Shown: piece after piece, positions 6,946-16,532 of the stretch | Position numbering within the stretch: position 1 is the first letter of the stretch | How the letters are laid out: the number at the start of each line of letters is the position of its first letter | Assembly: GCA_964603455.1 (NCBI GenBank) | Contig: CAZRVL010000004.1 | Span: 1-64,000 of the forward strand | Source: Flemingiibacterium sp964603455 | GTDB taxonomy: Bacteria > Bacillota > Clostridia > Oscillospirales > CAG-272 | Direction of reading: 5' to 3' | Length of the DNA: 64,000 bases | The notes under the pieces: generated by a model | The model's database searches: none | Told to the model about the DNA's origin: nothing | Seen by the model: the letters and a program-made list of their open reading frames with translations, nothing else | Program-made: the position numbers and the translations under genes

Positions 6946-9516
6946 TTAAATATCGCGGTCTTCAGGCTCTTCCTGAATATCCACAATATCATCGTCATCA
7001 AAAACAAGCTCTTCGGTCTCGTTTGAAATATTCTCATCCTTCTCGGCTTCGGAGAGCTGCGCATCGGTCTCTTCTTCATTTTCGACCTTTGCAAAATTTA
7101 CGAGTATCGCGCCCTCCGCGAGCTTCATAGCAATAACTCCTCCGGCACTTCTTCCGTAGAAGGGTATCTCGGATACCGGTGTACGGATTATAGTACCGTC
7201 ATTTGTGATCATGAGAATATCATCTGTATCCGATACCGCAGAAATTCCGGCAAGCTTTCCGGTGCGTTCACCGATTCCGTGGCACATAACACCCTTTACA
7301 CCTCTGCTGTGAGCCGAGAAATTATCAAATCTGCATCTCTTTCCGAAACCGCCCTCGGTTATCGTAAGCAGCGATTTTTCATCGTCAACAACAGCGCATC
7401 CGACAACAAAATCACCATCCGAAAGTGTGATTCCTTTAACGCCGCGTGCAGTTCTTCCCATAGGACGAACTTCCTTTTCGGAAAATCTCGCAGACATTCC
7501 ATCGTGTGTGGCTATTATTACCTCTTCATTTCCGGTCGTATGCTTCACATACTGAAGTTCATCGCCGTCATCAAGACATATAGCGATCTTTCCGCCCTTG
7601 CGCTGATATTCAAATTCCGAAAGCAAAGTCTTCTTGACTATTCCGCCGCGTGTCACCATAAACAGATATTCATCAGCGGTAAATTCCTTGACAGCGATCG
7701 CCGCAGTTATCTTTTCGCCCGATTCGAGCTCAAGGATATTAACTATATTCGATCCCTTTGCAGTCCTTCCCGCCTCAGGTATCTGATATGCCTTCATGGT
7801 ATGGACTTTTCCCGTGTTGGTGAAGAACATTATGAGCGAATGACTGTTCGCGACCATAACATTTTCAACATAGTCCTCTTCCTTTGTTGACATACCGATT
7901 ATACCCTTGCCTCCGCGCCTCTGAGCCGAATAGGTATCAGCCGGCTGACGCTTAATATATCCGGCATGTGTCATAGTTATAACACAGGCATGACGTTCGA
8001 TAAGATCTTCATACACGATGTCATCCTCAGCCGCAACAAGCTCTGTTCGTCTCGGATCGCTGAACTTATCCTTTATCGCGAGCATCTCGTTCTTTATGAT
8101 CTCTTTGATCTTGCCCTCATCGGCAAGTATCGCAGTAAGCTCCGCAATAGTCTCAGCCAGCTTTGCAAGTCTCTCCTCGATCTTCTTTCTTTCAAGACCT
8201 GAAAGACGACCCAAGGTCATCTCAACTATCGCCTGTGCCTGTATGTCATCAAGACCGAAACGCTCTATCAATTTTGCCTTAGCGTCCGGAATGGAAGCCG
8301 ATCTCTTTATAGTCTCGATAACTTCGTCTATATTGTCGATAGCGATCTTCAAGCCCTCTAATATGTGAGCCTCACGCTTTGCCTTTTCAAGATCGAACTT
8401 TACACGGCGGGTGATAACATCTTCCTGATGAGCCACATAATATTCGAGTATCTGCTTTAAGTTCAGAACCTTCGGTACATTGTTGACAAGAGCCAACATA
8501 TTTATCGCACAGGTATCCTGAAGCTGAGTATACTTGTAGAGCTGATTCAGGATTATCTGTCCGTTGGCATCACGGCGATAGTCTATGACTATGCGCATTC
8601 CGTCTCGTCCGGATTCATCGCGTATTGCAGTTATGCCCTCTATGCGCTTATCACGCACAAGTCCTGCCATTGCCTCTATGAGCATACTCTTGTTGACTTG
8701 ATACGGTATCTCGGTAACGATGATCCTGTGCTTATCTTCCTCTATTTCGCACTTCGAGCGAACCATCACACGTCCGCGTCCGGTAGAATAAGCCTCATAT
8801 ATTCCGTTCGAGCCGTATATAGTCGCAGCGGTCGGGAAATCCGGTCCCTTTATGAACTGCATAAGATCCTTTATCGAGCAGTCCGGATTTTCCATAAGAT
8901 ATATAGCACCGTCTATTACCTCTCCCAAATTGTGAGGAGGGATATTGGTAGCCATACCGACCGCAATACCGATAGAACCATTCACCAAAAGATTCGGGAA
9001 TCTCGCCGGAAGCACCGAGGGCTCATCTCGGCTGTTGTCAAAGTTCGGTACGAAATCAACAACATCCTTGTCAATATCGGACATCATATCGTTTGAAAGC
9101 TTTGCAAGTCTCGCCTCTGTATAACGGTATGCAGCCGCAGGGTCTCCATCGACCGAACCGAAGTTTCCCTGTCCCTCTACAAGCGGATACCTCATCGAGA
9201 AATCCTGCGCAAGTCTTACCATCGAATCATAGACCGCCGAGTCACCGTGCGGATGGTATCTACCAAGCACATTACCGACAGTCGTCGCCGATTTTCTGAA
9301 TCCCTTGTCATAGGTCAGATGATCCTCATACATAGCATAAAGTATACGTCGATGAACAGGCTTGAGTCCGTCTCTGACATCGGGCAGCGCACGCGACATG
9401 ATAACGCTCATAGAATAAGCTATGAATGAAGTCTCGACCTCATGCTTCATCTCTATACCGACAATTTTTTGATTGGGGTAGGAGATGTCTTCGTTTTTGT
9501 CATTCTTGTGTTCCAT
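6946..9516 (-). CDS. gyrA: DNA gyrase subunit A
   Basis: The 856-residue subunit contains the winged-helix start region with quinolone-pocket residues (HPHGDSAVYDSMVRLAQ), the catalytic tyrosine in RYTEARL, and the six-bladed C-terminal wrapping domain with the GyrA box QRRGGKG. The last 40 residues are an acidic tail (EELVFDDDDIVDIQEEPED), common in this family. With GyrB it introduces negative supercoils. A GAGG site precedes the ATG. The gene follows gyrB on the minus strand with a 281-base gap that holds a long inverted repeat. Confidence 0.97.
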   Translation of the reverse strand: MEHKNDKNEDISYPNQKIVGIEMKHEVETSFIAYSMSVIMSRALPDVRDGLKPVHRRILYAMYEDHLTYDKGFRKSATTVGNVLGRYHPHGDSAVYDSMVRLAQDFSMRYPLVEGQGNFGSVDGDPAAAYRYTEARLAKLSNDMMSDIDKDVVDFVPNFDNSRDEPSVLPARFPNLLVNGSIGIAVGMATNIPPHNLGEVIDGAIYLMENPDCSIKDLMQFIKGPDFPTAATIYGSNGIYEAYSTGRGRVMVRSKCEIEEDKHRIIVTEIPYQVNKSMLIEAMAGLVRDKRIEGITAIRDESGRDGMRIVIDYRRDANGQIILNQLYKYTQLQDTCAINMLALVNNVPKVLNLKQILEYYVAHQEDVITRRVKFDLEKAKREAHILEGLKIAIDNIDEVIETIKRSASIPDAKAKLIERFGLDDIQAQAIVEMTLGRLSGLERKKIEERLAKLAETIAELTAILADEGKIKEIIKNEMLAIKDKFSDPRRTELVAAEDDIVYEDLIERHACVITMTHAGYIKRQPADTYSAQRRGGKGIIGMSTKEEDYVENVMVANSHSLIMFFTNTGKVHTMKAYQIPEAGRTAKGSNIVNILELESGEKITAAIAVKEFTADEYLFMVTRGGIVKKTLLSEFEYQRKGGKIAICLDDGDELQYVKHTTGNEEVIIATHDGMSARFSEKEVRPMGRTARGVKGITLSDGDFVVGCAVVDDEKSLLTITEGGFGKRCRFDNFSAHSRGVKGVMCHGIGERTGKLAGISAVSDTDDILMITNDGTIIRTPVSEIPFYGRSAGGVIAMKLAEGAILVNFAKVENEEETDAQLSEAEKDENISNETEELVFDDDDIVDIQEEPEDRDI

Positions 9517-9706
9517 TTTTACCTCGTTTGTTTTTGAGGTTGTGAATTATCGCTCCACATTTTAACAACCGTTAAAACAATTAAGAATTTTACCACAGGC
9601 ATATGTAAAGCTCTGTGGAAATTAAAGCTTTATCTTTTCACAACCAGTTCTTAGGCTTATAAAGCCGAAATGCTTATATGTCAGCAACAGCAAATTAAGG
9701 TGTTAT

Positions 9707-9753
9707 ATTAAAGTTTTACACAGCCTTTTTAACAATCTGTGCAAAACTTTAAT
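9707..9753. repeat. 17-bp inverted repeat between gyrB and gyrA
   Basis: Left arm 9707-9723 (ATTAAAGTTTTACACAG) pairs with right arm 9737-9753 (CTGTGCAAAACTTTAAT) with one mismatch and a 13-base loop. It lies in the spacer just beyond the gyrB stop. No clean T-run follows on either strand, so it may be a terminator with a poor tail, an RNA stabiliser, or a supercoiling-sensitive site. A second, smaller hairpin (GGCTTATAAAGCC) lies near 9654-9666. Confidence 0.6.
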
Positions 9754-9797
9754 AATTCTCCGAATATGTTAAAATATCCTTGAAAACCCTCTCAAAA

Positions 9798-11750
9798 TCA
9801 AATGTCAAGATCTGTTGCATATACCGCATTTTGCTCGATAAACTCACGCCGTGGCTCGACCTTATCACCCATCAGTATCGAAAACGTAGCATCGCAGGCT
9901 ACAGCATCCTCCATTGTTACCTTCAAAAGCGTTCTGGTCTCGGGATTCATAGTCGTCTCCCAAAGTTGCTCAGGGTTCATCTCACCAAGACCCTTGTATC
10001 TGGAGGCTTCCGCACCGTTTCCGAGCTCTGCCATATAAGCATCCTTCTCAGCCGGCGTAAAAGCATATCTTGTCTGCTTTCCGCGTGTTATCTTGAAGAG
10101 CGGAGGCTGTGCCAAAAATACATGTCCGTCATCTATGAGCTGTCTCATATGCCTGAAAAGGAAGGTCAACAGCAGTATTCTGATATGCGAACCATCGACA
10201 TCGGCATCCGCCATAAGGATTATCTTGCCGTATCTCAATTTGTTTATATCGAATTCATCGCCGATTCCGCAGCCAAGAGCCTGTATTATCGGTATGAGCG
10301 ACTGATTTGAATATACCTTGTCAAGACGAGTCTTTTCGACATTGAGCACCTTTCCGCGAAGCGGAAGTATCGCCTGGAACTTCGAATTTCGTCCGGACTT
10401 TGCAGAACCGCCTGCCGAATCTCCCTCGACCAGATAAAGCTCTGTGAGATCAACCCTTCTCTCCTGGCAGTCTGCAAGCTTTCCGGGAAGCGATGAATTT
10501 TCGAGCACAGATTTACGATCACGCGCCAACTCACGCGCCTTGCGTGCCGCCTCACGCGCTCTCGAAGCAGCCAGAGTCTTTTCGAGTATCGCCTTTGCTG
10601 CGGAAGGATTTTCCTCAAGATATTCGCTCAGCTTCTCGGATACCATGCTGTAGACAAGTGTTCTCATATCCGAATTTCCAAGCTTTGCCTTAGTCTGCGA
10701 TTCGAACTGCGCATCGGTCAGCTTAACGCTTATGACAGCACAAAGTCCCTCGCAGGTATCATCGCTCGTGAGATTCTTGTCATCGCCCTTTAAATAATTA
10801 TGCTTTCTTGCATAATCGTTCATGACCTTAGTCAGTGAAGTTCTAAAACCGGTCTCGTGCGTGCCGCCTTCAATGGTGTGCATATTGTTTGCAAACGACA
10901 TTATGTTCTCATTGTAGCTGTCATTGTACTGCATAGCGACTTCCGCGATCGAATCGCCTTTTTCGCCGCGCATATATATGACATCCGGGTGTATCATAGC
11001 AAGTCTTCTGACATTATTGAGATGCTCTACAAAGCTCTTTATTCCGCCTTCGTAGCAAAGCTCGACTTCCTTGTTTGGCTCTACTCCCTCAGGAAGTCCG
11101 AGCTGCTCAGGGGTTCGCTCGTCACGAAGGATGATCCTAACTCCTGCATTTAAAAACGCCTGCTCGCGAAGACGGTTCAGTATCGTTGCATAATCGAATA
11201 CGGTCTCCTCAAAGATAGTCGGATCGGGCATAAAGCGAACATAAAGTCCATGCTTTCCGTTTGACGAGCCCTCATGAGTAAACGGACGTGCGACCTTTCC
11301 GCGTTCAAAGCGTTCTGTATAGCGTTCGCCCTCATAGCAGTTGTCTATCTCCATCCATTCGGAAAGTGCATTTACGACCGATGCTCCGACACCGTGAAGA
11401 CCTCCGGCGATCTTGTATCCGCCGCCACCGAATTTACCGCCGGCATGAAGCACGGTAAAGACCACCTCAAGTGTCGGTATCTTCATTTTGTGGTGCATCT
11501 GGCTTGGGACACCGCGTCCATCGTCCTGCACCGAAACGCTGTTATCAGCGTGAAGAGTTATGGTTATGGAATCGCAACAGCCTGCAAGTGCCTCGTCTAT
11601 AGAGTTATCGACTATCTCATAAACAAGGTGATGCAGTCCGCGTATAGACGTAGAACCGATATACATGCCGGGACGCTTGCGCACAGCTTCGAGTCCTTCG
11701 AGCACCTGTATTTGATTCTCGTCATAAGTGTTGTTTATCTGTTCAGACAT
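9798..11750 (-). CDS. gyrB: DNA gyrase subunit B
   Basis: The 650-residue ATPase subunit has the GHKL ATP site (EIVDNSIDEALAG, DDGRGVP, GGLHGVGASVVNALS), the transducer domain, and a TOPRIM domain with EGDSAGGSAKSGR and DADVDGSHIR. The C-terminal KGLGEMNPEQLW is complete. It powers supercoiling with GyrA. AAAGGA precedes the ATG. The order recF-remB-gyrB-gyrA matches the origin region of many Firmicutes. Confidence 0.97.
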   Translation of the reverse strand: MSEQINNTYDENQIQVLEGLEAVRKRPGMYIGSTSIRGLHHLVYEIVDNSIDEALAGCCDSITITLHADNSVSVQDDGRGVPSQMHHKMKIPTLEVVFTVLHAGGKFGGGGYKIAGGLHGVGASVVNALSEWMEIDNCYEGERYTERFERGKVARPFTHEGSSNGKHGLYVRFMPDPTIFEETVFDYATILNRLREQAFLNAGVRIILRDERTPEQLGLPEGVEPNKEVELCYEGGIKSFVEHLNNVRRLAMIHPDVIYMRGEKGDSIAEVAMQYNDSYNENIMSFANNMHTIEGGTHETGFRTSLTKVMNDYARKHNYLKGDDKNLTSDDTCEGLCAVISVKLTDAQFESQTKAKLGNSDMRTLVYSMVSEKLSEYLEENPSAAKAILEKTLAASRAREAARKARELARDRKSVLENSSLPGKLADCQERRVDLTELYLVEGDSAGGSAKSGRNSKFQAILPLRGKVLNVEKTRLDKVYSNQSLIPIIQALGCGIGDEFDINKLRYGKIILMADADVDGSHIRILLLTFLFRHMRQLIDDGHVFLAQPPLFKITRGKQTRYAFTPAEKDAYMAELGNGAEASRYKGLGEMNPEQLWETTMNPETRTLLKVTMEDAVACDATFSILMGDKVEPRREFIEQNAVYATDLDI

Positions 11751-11848
11751 TCAGTAATCCTTTCTTTGCAGTAAAAATAAGCTAATATCTTTACTGCTTT
11801 CTTTCTCCGATAAGCGATCCTACAGTTCAAATAAGATCGCACCGTTTG

Positions 11849-12115
11849 TCATAGCTTTGGCTCCGCGATCTCATACAGAGCATCCGCACGCCCGGCAAGA
11901 GCCGCTGCCGAGATCTGTGAGACATACACATATCCGTCATCTGTAAGGATAAACGATTTCGGAATATCCTCCTTGACATTTATCATTCGTCCGTCTCTCT
12001 CCGCAGCGCGCAGAAAATTTTTTGTCGCAGCGGTCATAGTCGCCGTATCCATGTCAAATACTCCGACTACCGACCTTGTTCTGATCATTCTGTTGTTTCC
12101 GGCATGTATATACAA
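11849..12115 (-). CDS. remB: DUF370 (RemA/RemB family) regulatory protein
   Basis: The 88-residue protein starts MYIHAGNN, matching the DUF370 family protein RemB (YaaB) that lies between recF and gyrB in B. subtilis. RemA, its paralogue, is a DNA-binding regulator of matrix and osmoprotection genes; RemB is less understood. The start is a TTG at 12115. It is chosen because AAAGGAG, inside the last codons of recF, is 8 bases away and the product then begins at the conserved MYIH. It overlaps nothing but shares its ribosome-binding site with the end of recF, implying tight coupling. Confidence 0.85.
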   Translation of the reverse strand: MYIHAGNNRMIRTRSVVGVFDMDTATMTAATKNFLRAAERDGRMINVKEDIPKSFILTDDGYVYVSQISAAALAGRADALYEIAEPKL

Positions 12116-12120
12116 AGCTC

Positions 12121-13260
12121 CTACTCCTTTGAAAAGCTAACGGCATTGCCTTTTTCGTATCTGCCGCCATCAACGCTTATAAATTCGGCATCTCCCCCAA
12201 ACGGCGGCGGAGTACATGCAGTCATTATGACCTGTCTTTCTCCGAGTCTTGACAGCAAAAATCTCTGTCTTGCAGGATCGAGCTCAGACAAAACATCGTC
12301 AAAAAGAAATACCGGGTACTCTCCGGAGTATTCCTTTGAAATCTCTCCCTCTCCGAGCTTCATCGCAAGAGCAAGCGATCTCTGCTGCCCCTGTGAGGCG
12401 TACATACGCGCTTCACGGCCGTTAAGGAATATTTCGATGTCATCCTTGTGTGAGCCATAAAGCGATGCTCCTGCGGCGATCTCGCGTCCCACATTGGCAT
12501 TCAGCGCTCTTTCATACGCTTCAAAAGCCTCATTCTCGGACAGCATATCGTTTTTAAGGCTGTTTTTAAATCTCAGCTCGGGGACTTCGTTTTTTTCACT
12601 TACCCCCGAAAGCTCCTCGAAAAACAGCTTGACTGATTTTTCCAGATCGGCTATATACCTTTTGCGTGTCGAATATATGAATGCCGCCTCACGCGCGAGC
12701 TGCTCCGAATATACCTCAAGCAGCGCACGTTCTCCGACACCCTCTCCGAGCTGCTTCAAGAGTGAGTTCCGCTGAGTCAATATCTTGTTGTGCCTTGTAA
12801 GAGCAGCGAGATACATCGGTCTCAGCTGGCATATTGCTATATCCATGAACGAACGCCGCTCTGCCGGTCCGTCCTTGACTATCGACAAATGCTCGGGACA
12901 AAACAGCACAGCTCTGAAGACTCCGAGAAATTCGGCTATCCGCACCGACTGGACTCCGTTTTTGCGGCATTCGCGGCGTTTCCCGGATTCGGCAGAATAT
13001 GCTTTAAAGCTTAGAAACTGTTCTCTTCTCGAATCGTTTATCGTAAGCTCGACCTCAAAGCTGTCCGCTCCGAATCTCACGAGCTCACGCTCTTTTGAGG
13101 TTCTAAAGCTCTTTCCAGCAGCCATCAGATAAATTCCCTCAAGAGCATTTGTTTTTCCCTGCGCATTATTTCCGAGGAAAACGTTCACACCCGGAGAAAA
13201 GCTCAACTCGGCATCACATATATTTCGGAAATCACGATATTTGACCCTTGAAACGATCAT
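12121..13260 (-). CDS. recF: DNA replication and repair protein RecF
   Basis: The 379-residue SMC-like ATPase has Walker A GNNAQGKTN near residue 30, the ABC signature region SQGQQRSLALAMKL and Walker B FLFDDVLSELD. With RecO and RecR it loads RecA at single-strand gaps. The ATG overlaps the stop of dnaN (ATGA), so they are translationally coupled. The S4-domain RNA-binding gene (yaaA) usually found between dnaN and recF in Firmicutes is absent here. Confidence 0.95.
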   Translation of the reverse strand: MIVSRVKYRDFRNICDAELSFSPGVNVFLGNNAQGKTNALEGIYLMAAGKSFRTSKERELVRFGADSFEVELTINDSRREQFLSFKAYSAESGKRRECRKNGVQSVRIAEFLGVFRAVLFCPEHLSIVKDGPAERRSFMDIAICQLRPMYLAALTRHNKILTQRNSLLKQLGEGVGERALLEVYSEQLAREAAFIYSTRKRYIADLEKSVKLFFEELSGVSEKNEVPELRFKNSLKNDMLSENEAFEAYERALNANVGREIAAGASLYGSHKDDIEIFLNGREARMYASQGQQRSLALAMKLGEGEISKEYSGEYPVFLFDDVLSELDPARQRFLLSRLGERQVIMTACTPPPFGGDAEFISVDGGRYEKGNAVSFSKE

Positions 13261-14399
13261 CTCAGCATTTTGATCGGCAGGGCAAGATATGTGAAGGTAT
13301 CGTTCTCATCCTTTTCGAGCGGTTCGATTATCATGCTTATAAAAGGGCTTGAAAGCGAGAGTCTGACCTTATCGCACTGAGAATATTTCAGAGCTTCGGT
13401 AAGATAACGGCAGTTGAAGCCTATTTCTATCTCGTCACCTTCATGTGCTGTCGGGATCTCGTCATAGACCTTACCGCTTGCGGAAACTGATGTTATTTCG
13501 AGCATATTATCGTGGAAATAGCATCTTGCACCGGATTTATTTTTACCGGCAGATTCATCCGAGACTATCGAGGCACGCTCAAGGGCACTTTCGAAGCTTG
13601 CGGAATCGACATTTACGAATATCGTGCTGTTTTTGGGAATGATCCTTTCGTAATCGATATATTCGCCCTCTATGAGTCGAGTAAAGAATGTTATAGATCT
13701 TTCTTCGAATCTGAAGATGACCTGCTTTCTGGCTACATTGATCTCAACATTTTTCTCAGGCTCGGATAGGAGCTTAACGGCTTCGGAGAGAGTTTTTCCT
13801 GGAACGATGAACTCTGCATTGACATCCTCACCGTCGCTGTTTTCAAGCTCGCAGACCTTTTCTCTTATCGCAAGTCTGAAGGTATCACAGCCGACTGTAG
13901 TGATACGATTTCCGTTTATCTTGAAGAAGGCTCCGTTAAATGTAGCTCTTGCATCATTTTGAGCAACTGCGAACAGTGTTCCCGTGATCATATTTTTAAG
14001 ATCGCCTTGCTTCATCTTGAAACCGTTGCGGTTTGTAATATCCGGAAGAGTTGGATAGTCACGCGGATCCATTGCATTTATTTCAAATTCCGATTTGCCT
14101 GACGATAGCTTTGCACGCCAATTTTCATTAACCTCCATATAAACGAGTCCGGCAGGCATAACTCTAATGATCGAGTTAAGGCTTTGTGCTTCTATAACAC
14201 AAGCTCCGTGTTCTTCAATATCTGCATCGATCTCGATACGAATACCCTTTTCTAGGTCATATCCTATGAGCACGGCACGATCGCCTTCACAGTCTACGAG
14301 GATACCGCCGGCAGAGGCTACCGTATTTTTCGAAGATATACATGACATCGCCGTGGTTACAGCATCGGCGAGCAACGATTGATTAAAATTAACTTTCAT
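13257..14399 (-). CDS. dnaN: DNA polymerase III sliding clamp (beta subunit)
   Basis: The 380-residue protein has the three-fold clamp architecture (first domain about 1-120, second about 125-245, third about 250-380) and the C-terminal end LALPIKMLR typical of beta clamps. It forms a ring that tethers DNA polymerase III and other partners to DNA. I place the start at ATG 14399, eight bases after AAAGGA; an in-frame GTG lies two codons upstream. It follows dnaA on the minus strand with oriC between them and is the first gene of a coupled dnaN-recF-remB unit. Confidence 0.95.
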   Translation of the reverse strand: MKVNFNQSLLADAVTTAMSCISSKNTVASAGGILVDCEGDRAVLIGYDLEKGIRIEIDADIEEHGACVIEAQSLNSIIRVMPAGLVYMEVNENWRAKLSSGKSEFEINAMDPRDYPTLPDITNRNGFKMKQGDLKNMITGTLFAVAQNDARATFNGAFFKINGNRITTVGCDTFRLAIREKVCELENSDGEDVNAEFIVPGKTLSEAVKLLSEPEKNVEINVARKQVIFRFEERSITFFTRLIEGEYIDYERIIPKNSTIFVNVDSASFESALERASIVSDESAGKNKSGARCYFHDNMLEITSVSASGKVYDEIPTAHEGDEIEIGFNCRYLTEALKYSQCDKVRLSLSSPFISMIIEPLEKDENDTFTYLALPIKMLR

Positions 14400-14477
14400 A
14401 TACACATTCCTTTCTTAGAAGCAGCATTATGCAAGAAATAAAAATTCAACTTGCATCCCTTCGACAGCTATGTAGAT

Positions 14478-14924
14478 TATACAGAATGAAAAATTAAAAT
14501 TAAAGAAAAACAATAAATAAATTATTAGTAGTAGAAGTAGTAGGGGGTGTGGAAATACTGGAAATCTCGACTTTAGCCTTATTTTACAAGGTTTTTTTCG
14601 AAATATTCGATTTGAAATTGTTAGGTACAAATATCAGAAAATCGGTGGAGATTTTTACAGCCGCCGGACCTCATGTGGAATAATGTGGACAAAAACATGT
14701 TATGATGTGGAATTTGATGTTAAAATTAAAGTACAGGCTTTGCAGCAGTTGTTGAAGCTGTAGATTTTCAAAAGCGCGAAAATCTGTTGAAAGAGCAGCT
14801 CAAACGATAAGATTTGCACCGGATACCAACAATCGTATAACAGCTTTGCAATGCAGCAAAAATGTTAGCTGTGATAAGTACTTTTATTACATTAAATTTT
14901 AATTTTCCACAATCATGTTCCACA
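14478..14924 (-). other. oriC: Chromosomal replication origin oriC (dnaA-dnaN spacer)
   Basis: The 587-base spacer between dnaA and dnaN holds no gene. It contains an almost purely A/T stretch (14478-14525), then DnaA-trios, a G cluster and a DnaA-box-like TGTGGAAAT (14548-14556). Further TGTGGA-core sites lie at 14674-14682, 14684-14692 (TGTGGACAA, one mismatch to consensus) and 14706-14714, and reverse-oriented ones at 14903-14911 and 14916-14924. None is an exact TGTGGATAA. Read along the minus strand the order is boxes, GC cluster, trios, AT-rich DNA, then dnaN, which is the order of the unwinding region in the B. subtilis dnaA-dnaN spacer. Gene orientations switch around this locus, in agreement. 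Confidence 0.85.
14526..14556 (-). promoter_or_regulatory. DnaA-trio array, GC cluster and adjacent DnaA box
   Basis: Six consecutive triplets TAG TAG TAG AAG TAG TAG (14526-14543) meet a run of G (14543-14547) and then TGTGGAAAT. DnaA-trios, described for B. subtilis as repeats of 3'-(G/A)AT-5', guide DnaA from double-stranded boxes onto a single strand to open the origin. The triplet periodicity, the G cluster and the box are in the published order, flanked by the AT-rich unwinding stretch. Confidence 0.8.
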
Positions 14925-14986
14925 GACTCCAAAGTCTCTTTACAGCACCCGTAAAAACCACATAAAGAAGCTGTTGAAACTCACCG

Positions 14987-16462
14987 TCAACCCTTGATCT
15001 CCTTTGCAAGTTCGGTTAGTTCTATGTCCATCGAGGGATTGGCATTGATTTCACGCTCAACAGTTTTTATTGATGAGAGTATGGTAGTGTGATCGCGCTT
15101 GAAGAGCTTGCCAAGCTGCGGAAGAGACATATCGGTGAGCTTTCTGATCATGTAGATGGCGATATGACGTGCAAAGGCAATATCCTTGGTTCGCTTTACG
15201 CCCTTAATGTCTTCGATCGAAACGCCGTATTTTTTCGCGACCTTTTCGAATATGCGGTCTATCGTTACGCTAATGGGTTCGCCACCGGTCATAAGATCGG
15301 CTATTGAATTTTTTGCGAGCTCTACGGTTATTTGCGATCCGGTCAAGAGACTCAATGCACCGAGCTTTTTGATAGCACCTTCAACCTGACGGATATTTGA
15401 CTTTAGGTTTTCCGCGAGGAAATTTACGACATCAGCCGTGAGAGATATGTTCATCTGCTCAGCCTTTTTCTTGATAATAGCTGCGCGAAGATCTGCATCC
15501 GGAGGCTGAATATCGGCTGTAACGCCCCATTCGAAGCGTGACTTAAGACGATCCTCGAGAGTTTTTATATCCTTCGGCGGACGGTCGGAGGTGAGGATTA
15601 TCTGCTTGTGATCCTCCCAAAGAGCATTGAAGGTGTGGAAGAACTCCTCCTGTGTGGAATCTCTGCCGGCGATGAACTGAATATCGTCTATGCAGAGGAC
15701 ATCAGCAGTGCGGTATTTATCGCGGAACTGAGAGGTCGTTTTTTTTGCGATCGAATCGATCATCTCATTTGTGAAGTCTTCACCCTTGAGATAAAGTATT
15801 TTTAATTCTGGGCGGGTCTTCTTTATGTGATTGGTTATGGCATAGAGCAGGTGAGTCTTTCCTATACCGCTGGGACCGTAGATGAACAGTGGATTGTAGG
15901 CAAAGGAATCGGCATTTGCCTTGCAGGCAGGTTCGTTTGCGACTGCTATCGAAGCTGCGTGAGCGAACTTGTTTGAATTTCCGACGATAAAGTTTTCAAA
16001 GGTATATTCGCGTTGATAGGTTTGAGTCGTGTTTTTCTCATGATGAGGCTGATTTCTTGGATGTGCGGCGGCAGGAGCTGCGAAATATGACGGAGCTGCT
16101 TCTGTAACGACCTCTCCGCCGATCTCCGGCGCATCGAGCTGAGGAAGATCTGCCAGATTCACCGCTTCATAGGAGTCTGAGCTCGGCACATTTTCGGCAT
16201 ATTCCTGCGGATTGCATTTTTTGTCAACAACGATGACCTCGGTCGGAAAGCCGAGGACGGATTCGAGAGCCGACTGTATGTTGTCCTTGTATTTTGAGTT
16301 TATGAGTCCGTACTTGTAGCTTTCATCGCAAATGAGGACGGCGCGGTTTTCGGTGATATTGCAGAGAACGAGCTTTGTGAACCAGAGGTCTACTATTGTG
16401 CTGGAATAGTTTTGCCGCAGAACATCAAGCGTCAGCGACCAGATTTCGCTAAATTGCTGCAT
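14987..16462 (-). CDS. dnaA: Chromosomal replication initiator DnaA
   Basis: The 491-residue AAA+ initiator has domain I (about 1-85), a variable linker (about 90-145, rich in A, P and H), the ATPase with Walker A GPSGIGKTH and Walker B LCIDDIQFIAG, and the domain IV signature FKRDHTTILSSIKTVER that contacts DnaA boxes. The start is the ATG at 16462, preceded by AGGAAAGGA; an in-frame upstream ATG lacks a site. It binds and opens oriC just downstream. Its promoter region contains DnaA-box-like sequence, suggesting autoregulation. Confidence 0.96.
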   Translation of the reverse strand: MQQFSEIWSLTLDVLRQNYSSTIVDLWFTKLVLCNITENRAVLICDESYKYGLINSKYKDNIQSALESVLGFPTEVIVVDKKCNPQEYAENVPSSDSYEAVNLADLPQLDAPEIGGEVVTEAAPSYFAAPAAAHPRNQPHHEKNTTQTYQREYTFENFIVGNSNKFAHAASIAVANEPACKANADSFAYNPLFIYGPSGIGKTHLLYAITNHIKKTRPELKILYLKGEDFTNEMIDSIAKKTTSQFRDKYRTADVLCIDDIQFIAGRDSTQEEFFHTFNALWEDHKQIILTSDRPPKDIKTLEDRLKSRFEWGVTADIQPPDADLRAAIIKKKAEQMNISLTADVVNFLAENLKSNIRQVEGAIKKLGALSLLTGSQITVELAKNSIADLMTGGEPISVTIDRIFEKVAKKYGVSIEDIKGVKRTKDIAFARHIAIYMIRKLTDMSLPQLGKLFKRDHTTILSSIKTVEREINANPSMDIELTELAKEIKG

Positions 16463-16532
16463 AAATTTTTCCTTTCCTGATTTTAACATTGATTTTGATG
16501 ATTATTTTCTAATAAATATAATAATTAAAAAT

